Origin: Liolophura sinensis
Taxonomy: Eukaryota; Mollusca; Polyplacophora; Chitonida; Chitonidae
Direction: 5' to 3'
DNA: 64,000 nucleotides
Assembly: GCF_032854445.1 (NCBI RefSeq)
Contig: NC_088301.1
Coordinates: 34,333,187 to 34,397,186, forward strand
The notes under the pieces are model-generated. The model was not told the origin of the DNA. It ran no database searches and worked only from the letters and a program-made list of their open reading frames with translations. Numbering within the stretch: the first letter of the stretch is position 1; every line of letters begins with the position of its first letter. This document shows positions 25,351-38,634 of the stretch, one piece after another. The translations under genes were made by a program, and so were the position numbers.

Positions 25351-28089
25351 GTAAAAGTATAAATTCTTTCAGGGTTGGAAACATGTACTCCCTCAATATA
25401 AGGATACGGTTTCACCAGCATATGTATATTCACATTTTACATCAGCATTAATGGGTTAGATTTGTTTCATTATTCTGAGAACATTTGGGATGAATAAAAA
25501 AAAAATGGTTGAATTTTTGACTGAAGACGTGTCCAAACCTGGGTAAGTACATGTGATTACAACAGAACCTTCCAAATACATGTACATACACACTCACGTG
25601 TGTTATTGAACCCATCCAAATTTCCAATAACTGCCGTCACGGTTGGCAAAACAACATAAACTGGTGCACTTGACTGTAGACATGGGTTATGACTGTATGG
25701 GCTGACCTGTGAAAATCATTTATTTTCTAACCACACTGGCAGGATTGAAATCAGCCTGATAACTTGAATTCTTTCATTTGTGTGTTGACAGTTGTTAAAA
25801 TGACAGATTTGTCTTTGGCAAACCTAAATATTCTGAACAATTATTATTTAAGATGAATAATGCATGTATGTCCAGAATTTCAGTTATTCATTTCCATGTC
25901 CACAGCATACTGTACTTATTAGTTGTAGTCTACATTTCATGTATTCCGTGGTACTGAAGTTGTAATTTTAGGAGCAGTGTGCTTTTCGCACTGAACAGTC
26001 TAATTGCGCATTATGAAGCTCAAATTTTAAGTTTTACATATATGCCAAAAACCAAGCTTTCTTGATGTAAATGAAGAAGATTGTGACGATAAAAGAACTG
26101 TGTCTTGTTTTTTATTTTTCTAGCAGTTTGTTGTTTATTTGTTTACTTTGCATGTATGTGATGGCCAATGTGTTATGTCTCAGTTTTAGCGGATAATTTT
26201 TTTTTTATACCTTGAAAACAAGCAGAAATTAAAGTGTAAAATATATGTTACCAAACAGCTGTTTGGTGTGTAAGGCCTTAATAACATGTTTGCATACTTA
26301 AACCAGTTTTCATTTCATCTGCAAAGCACCCCTCTGGCCTGTCTGTTTTTTGTACTCCTAATCTCCATCAGTACAGTCTTTTGTGGTCAGTGGTTTTTGC
26401 TTGTTATTGGAACATTGGTCATTCTAGTATGTCCTCCGCTAATGTTGCTCTGACTACCAGCTTTGTAATGATGACTGGTGTAAAGCTGTATTTGCTTTGT
26501 ACTGCATGAGAACGATCAATACAAACTGGAGTATATTTTCTCGGCGGTTGGTGGATGTTTGATCCTGGTCAGTCTGATGGCAGAGTTTTGCCTGTAAGCA
26601 ATAAGCTCTGAATCTTTAATGAACACTTCCTGTTTGGGAATTTCAAAAACAGCAGTTTATTAAAGCAGGAGTCGGGATGAGACTTTGAGATTTGCCTTTG
26701 TGGCGGCTCTGGCTAGACCTAACCAGGAGAGGAATGGAATTTATACCCAATCGAAGAAGGGCTTTGGGATACTTTATGACTGAAATTATTCGCTGTCGAG
26801 ACAGGTCTATTTTTACCACGAGGAACATGTAAACTGTTGAGCGATTATTTTTGTCCAGACAGTTTTTCAATTCAATTATCGTGGCTGGCTGGAGATGGAT
26901 GTGTTTGGTCAAGTTGGCTGTACGTGCAGACACGGAGAGGTTGGATCAATCCACTTCGAACATTACCTTCACTTCTTCATTAATGTAAAAATGCGTTCAT
27001 CTGCTAATTTTTTCTTTTTCGCCCATTTTTCTTTCTGTCAGCTCCTTATGTCAAGAGAAAGATTCTTGAAAATGTTCTTTTGCCATTGTAATTGTTGCTG
27101 TCTGAGAGAAGGTATTTGTATACATACAATGTATAAACCTGCCAAAAATATGAAGATGGATATTAAGATGTAGAATTTCGTTGTCATTTGTATCTGCCTT
27201 CCCATTTATCTCTGTGATAGGAAATCCAAATGAATCCATTAAAGTAGATTTGGTTTTAAACCAAATTGAAAACAGTTTTTTCCAACCAATCAGTTTTATT
27301 ATAATCATTAATATTTCAGATCAACTCAGTTGTACGAATTTCCAATAAACTTAAGTCTAACATACATGTACAGATTGTAAATTGTCACCTTGATGGTCAT
27401 TAAAGTGTGTAAAGTAATAATTGTGGGCAAATAGTAGTAAGATTGTCATATTCATAACTGACACAAAATAATGTTCTGGAGCATATATTGTAAGCATCAA
27501 AGTATCAGTAGGAGTCTCATCATACATGTATGCACATGAATGTATTTGTGTAATGGAACCCAAACTTCATGTACATATAGAATACATGTATGTACAATGT
27601 TGGTTAACTGTTGCATCAGATTTGTCCCTTGTAATCAGTTACTGGAAAGTCATTGAACCATTCAGCAGTTCAGTTTTCCCTGGCCCACTCCTATGCCTGG
27701 GCATCAGAACAGACTGATTGTTTGTCAACAATCCTCACTCACACATAACTATGCCCCTAAACTGTCAAGAGTTTTGGGACATGTCAGTTAATCTATGTCA
27801 GTATGCTTTAGAAAGTGCACCCGACTCCTTCAGGTGGAACACTGACCTATATATGAAAGGTCATTTAGTCCATTCCTGCCTGGGGGCTACATGTATCTGC
27901 TTGATCTTGTCTTACATGAGGGCAGAGTGATGATAGATGTGGAGAGTGAGCAAATGAGCACAGGTGTTTGGGGTGTGTGTATGTGTGCAGAGTTTGGTGT
28001 TTGTGTAATGTGTCGTCTGAGAGTGGGTACTTGTAGTGTAGATGTGATGTGTAATTCCATATAGATGTGGATGTGCATGAAAGATGTAA
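25351..28089. other. Non-coding stretch
   Basis: AT-rich, with a GC-richer block at 26.5-26.97 kb. Nothing else supported. Confidence 0.55.
26500..26970. promoter_or_regulatory. Less AT-rich non-coding block
   Basis: About 470 bp of low-repeat, GC-richer sequence. A 96-residue minus-strand ORF is present but not protein-like. Candidate regulatory element on composition alone. Confidence 0.25.
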
Positions 28090-28345
28090 CATGTTTGATG
28101 TGGGTGTGCATGTATAGAGGTGTAATGTGTTTGATGTGGGTGTGCATGTATAGAGCTGTAATGTGTTTGATGTGGGTAAGCAAGGTGTAATGTTTTTGAT
28201 GTGATTGAGCAAGGTGTAATGTGTTTGATGTGGGTTTGCATGTATGGAGGTGTAATGTGTTTGATGTAGGTGTGCACGTAAGATGTTGTGTGTTTGATAT
28301 GCGTATGCATGTAAGCTGTAATGTGTTTGATGTGGGTGTATTTAG
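28090..28345. repeat. Minisatellite with 36-bp unit, open in all three minus frames
   Basis: Eight copies of gtttgatgtgggtgtgcatg plus tatagaggtgtaat-like sequence. Starts are near 28093, 28129, 28165, 28195, 28223, 28259, 28292 and 28325. Full units are 36 bp; shortened ones are 28-33 bp. Because 36 is divisible by three and the unit lacks minus-strand stops, all three minus frames stay open for 115-157 residues (THIKHITPLYMH-type repeats). No promoter or splice context supports a protein. Confidence 0.85.
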
Positions 28346-30119
28346 ATAATGTAAAAGCAATTGAACTATAGACCTTCATATTTATTTAAGCAAAAATGTA
28401 AGATACATTTGTGTATGTGTAGTTTTTAATAAAATGAAAGCCACAAAACTCTAAATTTGTATATATCCAAGGTCATACAATATTTATCAAGATTTTGATG
28501 AAGTGTATATCATTCTCAGACATACATATATGTGTTTATCAGCCTGTTGGCTGGCTAACATAAATGTCAGAAAGATAAAGAAACATTTTGAATAAGATAG
28601 AACAATCGAGACATGATTGATTGAAAATAGATGACTAGAAGGATCCGTCCTGATGACTGACCAGATGATGGTCAGTGGTGAGCTTTACCAAGGTGTGGGA
28701 AACAAGTGGTTAGGAGCACAGCTGACTCTACTGACCAGATGACCTCAAGTCTTTTTCCTCTAATTACCAAGTCCTGGGATTAATCCAGATACTGGAGACA
28801 CCATTCTTACCTTGCACACTGACCACAGCACTAATTCTACGTCGTCATGGTGCATGCAGGAGTGCAAGAATGACATGCATAATATTATCAGGTTTTTGGA
28901 TTGCTGTAATATACATATATTTCCTTATGATTTGATTTGAATGTTCACATGGTTGGATGCTTTTGGATGACCACTGTTCTCACAGAGGAAGGTGCCAATT
29001 TGTCAGGAACAATAATGCGCCATCCTTGTGAAGTCTGACCCAATACAGAAATTAGCTTTATGGAGGTGTTAAGTTGTGGACCTAAGAGATTGGAATTACA
29101 GACGTAGTCCCCAGTCTAAGGATTATGGCAAACTTCTCATCTCTGATTAAATACAACCACAGGAATCTAGTACTCAGTGTCTGCTCTACTATGAGGCTGA
29201 ACTGGTAGGGATAATTCTATGTACGTACCTACTTGGGTGTAGTCAGTTTTCCAAACTTTCCAAACTTTTCTTTTAAGTTTATATGAACTTGTACGTCACT
29301 CTTAAAAGATTAATAACGTATGGTCACTGTAGACCATTCACATCATAAATAATGACTTCCAGAAAGTTATAAAAATGATTCACATTCACAGATTCATATA
29401 AAAATAACTGGCACACATTTAAATTTCAGAATGGAGATGTGTATATGGGCACCATATTATGGAGACTTAACATGCTGCCCTAAACTTATGTGTATATGTT
29501 TCAAAATGGTACACTATTACATTCATTCCATCAGTTATTCGTAATTTGTTATGCACTGATAAGTTACATACATGTGTACCATGTAAACATGTCTTGACAG
29601 TTTAATTTTGATTTGGTTTCAGTATTAAAACTGTACGAATGAGATACATTTTTAAAATGTTATGATTTTATCTTTAAGACTGACATTTATATTTCTGTGC
29701 TGCATTACCATAAAGTGTACATGTTACAGAATGAGAAAATTGATCTGATAATGTATACTCTCTCTGACAATGTTGATGACCAGTCATTCATTTTACTTGT
29801 TTTGAATTTAACTTGTATCCTATTCTCCAAATGCCTCCAATTGATCACTGTTTTCGTTTTATTTATTTTTTAAATTTAAAAGAACAGATTGTAGCATTTT
29901 AAGACAAAGACAAACAAAGGTATGTGTAGTACATGTAAATAAGTAGTACATGTGTGTACATATAGGTGTTGGTGGCCACCACGAACTGCCAGGGCTATGT
30001 TCTGAAGTATAAAGTACATGTACATGTACTGCAGCTGAAAATAGCATTGATAAGGTCCAGTCCAGTGTGTCCAAGCTTAGGGATTCAGGCCATATAAATT
30101 TGACAGTATAACTCAATAT

Positions 30120-30395
30120 GAAAAAGCTGCCAGGCTGGCGTGGCTGGCCTATAATGAGATGGATTTAAATGGGGCCCATAGACATGTTGTTACCACAGAA
30201 ACCATTATAATAGTGTAAGCACTGAACACTGGGGGCAAATAGCCTTTCATTCAATTTTCTGCATCTTTGAACAGGCAGTGCTGGCAGGAGCTGGTCATCT
30301 CTAGCCCTGCCTACAATGTAGCTGACACCCGCAGCAACGACCCGGCTTGTGAAATAATCCAACCTCCGCCATTGTTCACATTTTTTTTCTTTTTT
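30120..30395. promoter_or_regulatory. Less AT-rich non-coding block with YY1-like site
   Basis: GC-richer island ending in cctccgccattgttcac, whose complement (aacaatggcggagg) resembles a YY1 site next to a SOX-type core. No coding signal. Confidence 0.27.
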
Positions 30396-30702
30396 TCCCT
30401 CCCCCAATGAAAACATGCAGGGTGCTTTTTGGTAGATGCACATGCTAATGTACTAAAGCAAAAGCATGCCTACTTTCTCAGCAGTATAGACATTTAAAGG
30501 CTGGAATGGAAATCCAATATGTTGCCAGTATGTTAATACTGAGATGTTTTGGAAATAAATTTACATATATCCTGATTCTCTGTTTATATAATATCCATGG
30601 AAGCCCTAAGCGGTATTCATACTCATATTCGGTGTACACATAGAACAAAATGTATCATTTTCTCACAATGTCCACATATGCAGACATATTGGGGGTATAA
30701 CA

Positions 30703-30703
<1 letters not shown>

Positions 30704-30758
<55 letters not shown>

Positions 30759-30759
30759 T
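30704..30759. repeat. Long TA microsatellite with T tail
   Basis: About 24 TA units to 30750, followed by a run of nine to ten T. The longest TA array in the window; likely length-polymorphic. Confidence 0.95.
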
Positions 30760-31404
30760 GTTTCTATCCGGCTTTTTTCAGGGAGTGAATTTATCAAGCA
30801 CTTTCTTTTGTATGACTCACCAGTCTATTACAATGTGGTAAATGTCAGCATATACCAGCACTGCCTGGCTATAGCATGTGACAAAATTTAATAATGCAAA
30901 AAGGCCCATGTGACCCAATAATGTAAACACATTCAGGATGTTAATGCCCTGGGTTTAGTTCACTTGTAAATGCCTTAAAAAAATTGCATCTCAATAGAAT
31001 GGCTTTTTTTACTCATACTGCCCTAAGTTTTCGTAAATTGCATTGATTTTAATGACTAATGGAAATGTACATTTTAAACTAATGTTAATATCATCAATGA
31101 TTTGCAATTGAAATGAATTCTTCACTTTAAGCTATCATCAGAATGCATAAAAATTCACATTATAGTTATAGTAGAACCATTAAAGTGATCTGCAGGAAGT
31201 CCTTTTTTTTTAGAAAATTTAATTACCTTTATAATTTCCTCATGATTTGAACCCGGCTATTCATTGTCTCTCTTAAACAGTGCCCGTATAGATTTGAGGA
31301 TATTTTTATTACCCTGAGAGACAAAACCTGGATTGTTATCCTTGGCAGTTCATGCCTCATTAAAATTCTTCATCGATAGCTGAAGTATGATCGATGCCTG
31401 CTTG

Positions 31405-31604
31405 ATTTGCATACTTTTGCCTCTGTGTTCACGCCAAAGAATGTGCTGGTAGATATAAGTGTAGACTCATTTGCATTTGGCTTTACATTACTGATATTCA
31501 TGAAAGAAGCCATATGTTATTTAAGCTCATCCATATTCTAAAAATTCTGATGAAATTTGCAAAATGAAATAAAAAGCAGAAATTCAAATTTGTGTCATTT
31601 GCAT
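31405..31604. promoter_or_regulatory. Cluster of three POU octamers, candidate enhancer
   Basis: ATTTGCAT, the octamer bound by POU-domain factors, occurs at 31405-31412, 31469-31476 and 31597-31604, all on the plus strand. Near-matches (aatttgcaa, aattgcat) lie nearby from 30980 on. The block from about 31000 to 31610 has few simple repeats and no coding frame. Function as an enhancer is inference. Confidence 0.35.
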
Positions 31605-32439
31605 AAAGTTCCTAGTTGTATATGAGTCTGTGCTTGTTTTTTTTTTGTTTTTGGTTTTTTTTTTTTTTTGGCTGTTCTCCTTCCTTTCCATATGTTATGA
31701 TCAGCAATGTAATTTGTGTTGGTAGCTAGTCCAGCACTACATTGTAAATGTGAAGTCTGTCTACATGTACAAGAAGGAAACTTGCCATCTGTATTATCTA
31801 GCCTACAGGATGGGGAATATGAAAAGAAACTTGGTCTCCATTGAAACATTTTTGTCCAAGAATTGATGTACATATTTTGTGCATGCAGCATAGAATATAA
31901 AGAAGCTTAGGATAACTGTCCACTTTTGGGACCTCTGTTAACATGGGTGCAAATGTTTTTCAGTACATTTAACTACCCAATTCTGATTTTGCGCTTGTGT
32001 CCCAAAGTTCTTGTGTTGTTGTTCATCATAGGATCTTTTGGGTTATGTATTAATACATGTACATACACTGTATACATGAATCATTTCAAGCCTGGAAGCT
32101 ATTAAAGCCTTTTTATTGTACACAGTATTGACTTCACTACAGTGGAAGATTGGTAATAGTGTTCTCCTCACAACAGGAGGACCAAGCATGCACATGCACT
32201 TTCTCCCTCCTTGCTTTACATGTAGACCTGAGTGAAATGTCAAGTATATAGTTATCTGAGCATAAGTATACTCGTACTTCGATTATAGGTGGGATGTCAT
32301 GTAAAGTTTCAGTTTTGCTGGCTAACTACCTGAAGGACTGTTCCTGTTGCAGATACCTGGCCCCTGACCGTTGAAGACATGAATAGACTAAACTGTTGCT
32401 GGTTTTGCAGTGGTTTTAAGTCAGATTTGTCATATATAT

Positions 32440-32520
32440 AGCAGAAGCCACTGAGTGGTTTCTCTTGGTATTCTGGTTTCCTCCACCTATCATGCAGTAT
32501 GCCACTGTCCTCTATGCAGC
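32440..32520 (+). mobile_element. Degenerate SINE core, family 3-like
   Basis: The segment ccactgagtggtttctc followed by tctggtttcctccacc resembles the core of tRNA-derived SINEs and the element at 58.9 kb. No convincing tRNA head or tail remains. Probably an old, decayed copy. Confidence 0.4.
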
Positions 32521-34145
32521 ATTGCAATAAGTTCACTTAATTTAGCTTACTGTCTACATGTACAGTATGAACCTTGCTTTAGTTAAGCAGTTTTTACCAT
32601 TATTTATGAACTTGAGTGCCTTTTTTTTTGTTTCTGTTACGTGTGCTTAACTCCCTCTAATGTTATTTTAAGCAACACCAACTTCATTTTGTGTTTTACA
32701 GACATTTTGATTATTTGCTAATAAGCAGGAAAACAAGCTGGGAAAGTCCACATTGTCAACAAATTAAACGATTTTCAAGTTTTTATTTCTATACGACACT
32801 TAAAAAAAGATTTACATGTGTTCTGCCTGTAAAATAACAATTTAAATTGGTGTGGCCAAGTGTCTGTCTTTATCTCCAGTACAAAGTGTTAGCTCATTAA
32901 ATTTAATTGTGTTTTGTTTATATATTTGATTTATTTTGTCAATTCTTGTTAAGTGAATGTTGAAAAATGTTCAATTATTGAAAATGTTCCAGAAATGTAC
33001 TAATGTTAACATCATTATTGGGATTGATTGAGCCCTGAAATACAGGTATAAGCCTGTGGCAGACTTTTAAAATTTTACGGGGACAATCCATTCATTGTCC
33101 TCATAAAATTAAAATCTTGCTTATAAAATTGTTTTCTCACTGTCTTGTTTTTTTTTTTTTTGTTTCTTTACTTTGTCAGCCTTGAGTTATTTTACAGTTT
33201 GTGCACCAGGTTTTACAAGCTTCATAAAACCATCTGAGATTAATTTGTAAAAGGGGAAAAGAATGTAGTATTTCCTGGTGAAGGTTTTCTTAATTTCTTA
33301 CCATTCAAAAGACATGTAAACTTGTATGAATAAAATAATGGACAGCATGTTTGCATGTTGCAGTTTAAATTTTGAAGATATTGTTTGTCATTTTATTTAT
33401 TTTATTCACATCTATAGATATATACATACCCTATAATTAATTTAGTCAGCCACCTCATTGTTAAAAAAGATTGGGATTTCGTGTTTTCCCAACAAGGATA
33501 GGCACTGTTTGTTAATTTACCTGCTTGGTTTATAGGTGAAAAAATGTATATTTGCTTGGTAGATATCCTGACCAAATGAGGTATCAATTATTGATTTCAA
33601 GGTTGCAAGAATGAGTTCAATTCTATACTTTGTTAATGCCTAATTTTTTCCCCCAACATTTGCCAAATATAATTAGAGTCACTATTGGTAGATAAAAATA
33701 AATAGACATTAGAATGATTTGTCTGTAGGTTCATCCACCCAACCCAAACATTCTGTAATAATTAATGAACTATCTTGTACTCATTAACAATGACTCCTTG
33801 TTAGCAAGTATGATGTCCATGACTAGTAATGATGAAAGGATGAAATTTGAATTTTACAGAGATAATCTGTGCCTTTTTTGGTCAGCATATATGTACATAT
33901 ATTGAGAAGTTTGTGATGAAGTAAGTGATAGAACTGAATGTCTGTTTTAGTTTATAATTATACTTTGTAGAAGAATGTAGATGTGCTCTGTCATAAAGTA
34001 TTTAGCCCTGACTATATGAATATATAGTACTAAGTACAATTTTTTTCTAATATGCCACATTGGTTGCATTTGTTGCATTTCAACTCTTCAGATTCCACTC
34101 TTTATGCATACTTCAGCATGTTCAGTTTGTGAAAAATAAATAAAA

Positions 34146-34153
34146 TGACGTCA
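34146..34153. promoter_or_regulatory. Full CRE palindrome
   Basis: TGACGTCA in AT-rich surroundings. One 8-mer is weak evidence by itself. Confidence 0.2.
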
Positions 34154-36839
34154 GTGTACACATTGTTATCTTAAGTTATGGATTTCATACTTGCATTTGA
34201 TTTCATATACTACATGTAAAAGCTGTCAGAAATACAAACTAGAACCAATTATTACATCATCAGATTTTAATGTAAATGATGACATCCCTAAAAACATGCC
34301 AACTTTTTTAGAGATTGTCCTGCAGTGTAAATCATGTTGTAAAAGTGGATGGCTCATGAAATATTGTCTGAAATGTACCTGGACAATAATCTTGTATAAT
34401 TGTCATATACTTAGTAAGACCTGAGGTGTACACAAACCTTGTTCTTATGGGACTTTTACGTTTAAGACAAAAGCTGGGCTAATACATGTACAAGTTAACT
34501 GTGGTAGGGCTTACTGTTTAGTGGCACTTTATAATAGCATCAGACTTTTGGCCTTCATGTATTACACTAATATATTTGTGCACATCACATTAGGAGAGCA
34601 ATTAGTGCTATGTGTGTATAGTGGCGCAACATATGTTCACATGTTACACATACATGTTTCTGAAAGGTTTCCTTCTGATTGTCATTTATTAGAGGCTTGT
34701 GTAGTTCATTTTATTAGTATGTACATGTACTTTATTCAGGCACTGTACAGGTATGAACCTGTGGCTTGAGTTCCTAAGTTCAATTTCTGACCAAGATGTA
34801 CAAAACCTTTTCAGAAAATAAAGGCTATTTTAATTTTAGGTTATTGGAGGTCAAAATTTTATGATTCATCTTCTGATTAAAGTATACACATGACTGATTA
34901 TTTATAAATGTTACATGGTTATCATATTTTGTATCTCTTTTCCTTATGTACATGTAGATGTCCAGAAGGAGGAATTTATATAAATGTATTTCTTTGTATT
35001 ACTTTGTGTGTTCAGCTCTAACATGGTTGTTTCCATGTTGTTCAACCAATCAGACTCCAGTCTACATACTGTAGGCAGTCTGGCATTTGACTTACAGAGA
35101 TTGGCCGTTGGGGCCACAGCGATAGAACATAACATGGTGTCAAGTGTTCAACTGTTATATGCCACAGCTTAAGCCTCAGATATTGATTTTTGTGTGTTTG
35201 TTTAGTGAATATTTATATTTCTTCATTTAATAATGTGAACATGTTTCTTTTAGCTCATGAATATTAATGCAGGTTCCAAAGGGAGGCTTCCTTCTGTTTA
35301 TGTGCTAGCTAATTGTTACCTTGATGTTTTTACTTTAAAATGGATTCCTAATGAATCAAACTTTTTAAAAACTTTAGGGCTCTTTATCTCCTTTTTTATT
35401 TTAATTTCAACCTATCTTAGGCCCTTCCTAAAAGGGTAATATCAACCAGAAAAGCTGACTGTGTGAACTGAGCAGTGTTTTTTCTTGTCATTTACACCGT
35501 CTCGATTCAGCCATGATTTCATTCACACTGTTGTACTTATCTGCATTTTCATTTATGCACAGCTACCAATCTGGTGTGTGACTTGTCACCTATTAGGTCA
35601 TAAGACCAACTCCAGTTTCTGGGGGTCAGCATTATCCCCATTGGACAAAAGCTGTGTGGATGTACATTTAAATGGAGACACTCTGACCACATTCATATAT
35701 TATTATCCCAAGCACATTTCTACCTACAAAACCTCAGCTTACATATAAGACCACCTTACCTTGCCCTTGATCATGTGTGTCACTGTCATGTGCTGTTTTG
35801 ACAGTTACACTGATCTTAGCGCATAAACTTGTGGACTCGGATTTGTTGCTCTGTGTCTTACAACTCGTACTGAACTTGTACACATTTGAAAGTACATGTA
35901 ATGATCACTCAGAAACTATTATTTTTGTTTTACTTTTTCATTTCATAACTTTTTGTGTAAATAATATTGTGTTAGGACCAGCCATTACAGGATTTGATGT
36001 TTGACATCCTTTTGTTTAACAGTGTCTGTGTATGCCTGCTGATACTTACACCTATAGTTTTGTCTAATATGTTATGATGTTTCCTATATTCAAAGTCATG
36101 AAGACGATAAGTCAGTTAATGAGGAGAAAATAAAGTATATTTTCATAATTTAATACTTTTCTAGTATCAATGTATAATTGATAATAGTTTATATATCACC
36201 ATGTAAGGTATCTCCTAACAAGGGATTGAGTAAGAAATAATCTGACAAAATTTATACTAAGATGGTTAAAATTAAAATGAAAGATCTCATGTGTTTCATG
36301 TGAAAATGGGTGAATGAGCTCTTTGACTTATCACTACATTGTAAACATAATCTACTTTGAATTAGATATAATTCACCACCTTGTCAGTGACTGTCTTAAT
36401 ATTGTGGGTATGTGGTATGCTAGAAGCCATACTTAGATATTATTAAGCCATGCATCATAACTGACTTAATAGGTCATACTTACATGTGCCACCCGATTTG
36501 GAATATGTTCATGTAGATATGTAGCAAAGAATGTTATCTGCATTGGTGATCAACCACTGACGTTTATAGTATTAGAAATAGTCTACTAGGTAACAATAGC
36601 TGTATCTGTACATATGTAGTACCAGGTATGGTGCCACGAACATTGACTATAGGATCCTATAGAATTGCATTGACTAATCTGGATATTGGAGATTCACTTA
36701 CCTTCCCCAATCTACTTAGTCCCAAGGATTAATATTTTATATCCCTTCCGATATGAAAGTTTGATAGAGTAGAGTAAATGTCGTGTTGGAAAAAGTTAAG
36801 ATATAAAGTTGTGATTTGCTGCAAAGCTAGGATTAGTCG

Positions 36840-37135
36840 AGTAAAGTTAAGAGCTTCTGTCGCGATTAGCATCTACTACTTGGCATTATTCCATTGATCG
36901 AGAGCCATCTGAAAACTCATCATATTCAGCTTTACTAAATGAAGTTTAGCAAGTACGGCCTTAATTTGAAGATCCTTTGAATAATTCCCCGGTTAATTGT
37001 CAGCGGACGGCGACTTTATGTTGCCACTAATTTCGCGAGGCATACGTATGAGGATTAATATTAGCGTCCCATTGGTGGAAAGGTCAGTAGAGGTAATTTA
37101 CATATTGATGGTAGATCACAGCGATATTCTCTAAA
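36840..37135. promoter_or_regulatory. Less AT-rich non-coding block, candidate cis-regulatory element
   Basis: About 300 bp with CG dinucleotides, which are rare nearby, several TAAT homeodomain-type cores, and a CCAAT-type word (cccattggtgg). All frames are closed. It lies 1.4 kb upstream of the CAAP1-like start region, so a promoter or enhancer role is conceivable. Confidence 0.3.
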
Positions 37136-38115
37136 AATGAGCTCATGTTTTAAACATTGATAATCTTGGTCAGCCCATTTTCATGCCAGCACTTCCCATC
37201 CATACCCTCAACTTTTGTCAGTGGAGGCAAAAATATACTCCCTTTTTGAATAAAAACAGCATTTTGAATCCCTTGTGATCACCATGCTGTTTGTTCCTTT
37301 TGCTTTCATGCCAAATTTTCAGACTCATTTGCTTGCATTATCATATAAATGTTTAATTCTGGAAGGGATAAAAAAAACTTCCTAGGAACTGTAATTGAGT
37401 TGAGCTGTTTTGTTGCCTTTTAAACATGTGGGTTGAAGATTAATCAACTTAAATTAACATTTTTTTTTTTATTTTGCACATTTCATCTAACTCTATTTAT
37501 TGAGATCATGTCTTTTTATGCAATACTTTTCAAAGCTTAAGCCTTTCAGAATTGTATGACTACACATGAATCAAAAAGTTGTAAATTATTATACATTTTA
37601 TATCTGAAGCCCTAAGATGATTGTAATTGTTTCCTTCAGAAGTAATTCTGTCTTTTTTAATTAAGATGTCTTAACTCCATGTGAGAAAAGTGTCAGAATT
37701 AATCCTTTTTTTTCAGAAGAATCTAATGTTATATTATATCTGTTAAATTTGATTTTACTTTAAATTTGTTTTACTTGTTTAACATTTTCAAACAACAAAC
37801 AAAGTCACTTATAAATAGATTATATATGCTATTTAGTTGTTTGCTGTATTCCAGTGTCTGCCTCTCCCTTCTAGCTGTTTGTCCATTCATATATCTGCCC
37901 AGATTATCTAGGAAACTTACTGAAATTTCTACATGAAATTATTACATAATGACAAAACTATACAGTGTAGGTACAAAACTATATATCTAACATAGGCTAG
38001 AAAGCTACTGAATCTTTTGATTGCTACATGTAGATGCATTTTTAGCAGCAATAATAGCTCTATAGCCTTAGGTTGCTCTGTCTGTAGGTCAGTCAGATTT
38101 TTTGCATTCTATCTT

Positions 38116-38333
38116 TAGGAGCTCAATGGCCACATGGTTAGTGTGTTAGCGCAATATAGTGATTCAGCAGCCTCTCAGTAGTGCAGTCTCAGAGATTTCA
38201 AGTCAAAAGGGATTCGTCTCCAGTTGTACATTTAAAGTTCTGCCAACAACCTATACATGGTTGTGAGTTTCCTCAAGCTCTGCCAAGTTTCCTCCCACCA
38301 TAATTTCTGGCCACTGAAAAATAAATAAATGCA
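38116..38333 (+). mobile_element. tRNA-derived SINE, family 1, plus orientation
   Basis: It opens with a degenerate tRNA-like head (cacatggttagtgtgttagc, resembling an A box) and continues into the family body, seen as caagtttcctcccaccataa and tctggccac. It ends in an AAATA-type tail (aaaaataaataaat). The body matches, in reverse complement, the elements at 44.1 and 51.9 kb. It lacks the 3' segment around gaatatttcac that the other copies keep. It sits about 180 bp upstream of the first CAAP1-like coding exon. No flanking duplication was found. Confidence 0.6.
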
Positions 38334-38488
38334 TGCATGCCATGTTACATTGATGTGTGGCGTCAGAAAACAAGAAGTCTATTATTATTCATCTGAGGAA
38401 TTCTTCAGTGGTTTCTACAGTATTTTCCTTGCTGTGGATTGTCCCTTTGACATGTTAGTCATATGACAATGACTTTTCTTTTCGCCAG

Positions 38489-38511
38489 GTTTTTATTAAT
38501 AAATCTTGAAA
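38489..38511 (+). other. CAAP1-like 5' UTR end and splice acceptor
   Basis: A pyrimidine-rich tract ending in CAG at 38486-38488 (gacttttcttttcgccag) is a good splice acceptor. It is followed by 23 bases of leader before the ATG. An in-frame TAA at 38500-38502 lies shortly before the ATG, so translation cannot extend upstream in this exon. The acceptor implies at least one earlier, non-coding exon. It could lie anywhere upstream or outside the window. The alternative is a promoter just upstream, with the acceptor match being fortuitous. Confidence 0.6.
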
Positions 38512-38634
38512 ATGAGCACAGCAAAGATGGTGGCAGATTCCACAGTGCCTTCAGACCTTCCATCAGAGGGGCAAAGGGGGCGAAACTCTTCTGAAAGGAA
38601 GCGAAGTAAAAAGCAAAAGAAAAGTATTTCTAAG
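38512..38634 (+). CDS. CAAP1: CAAP1 homologue, first coding exon (N-terminus, 41 residues)
   Basis: The exon encodes residues 1-41 of a homologue of caspase activity and apoptosis inhibitor 1. It starts MSTAKMVADSTVPSDLP and continues into a basic serine/lysine/arginine stretch (SSERKRSKKQKK, residues 26-37), which may act as a nuclear localisation signal. The start is set by an in-frame TAA four codons upstream and the nearby acceptor. The exon ends on a complete codon (AAG) before a strong donor, gtaaga. It is too short for an ORF scan with a 60-residue cutoff. Vertebrate CAAP1 also has a low-complexity N-terminus rich in S, K and R, so similarity here is compositional. Identification rests on the next exon, which continues in phase 0. 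In human cells CAAP1 restrains caspase activation and intrinsic apoptosis; the role here is inferred by homology. Confidence 0.72.

Larger units (their letters stand above)
28346..38115. other. Non-coding stretch upstream of the CAAP1-like gene
   Basis: AT-rich, with candidate regulatory blocks at 30.1, 31.0-31.6 and 36.8-37.1 kb, a long TA repeat at 30.7 kb and a decayed SINE core at 32.4 kb. No coding exon was recognised. The first exon of the CAAP1-like transcript may be hidden here. Confidence 0.55.

Noticed and set aside
26643-26933. 96-residue minus-strand ORF
   Set aside because: Same reasons: repeat-poor, GC-richer block without coding features.
27887-28379. Three overlapping minus-strand ORFs of 115, 157 and 155 residues
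   Set aside because: They are readings of the 36-bp minisatellite in three frames; a stop-free unit divisible by three explains them.
35764-35796. 33-nt minus-strand segment with donor AAG/gtaagg
   Set aside because: Too short and the acceptor side is weak; no partner exon.
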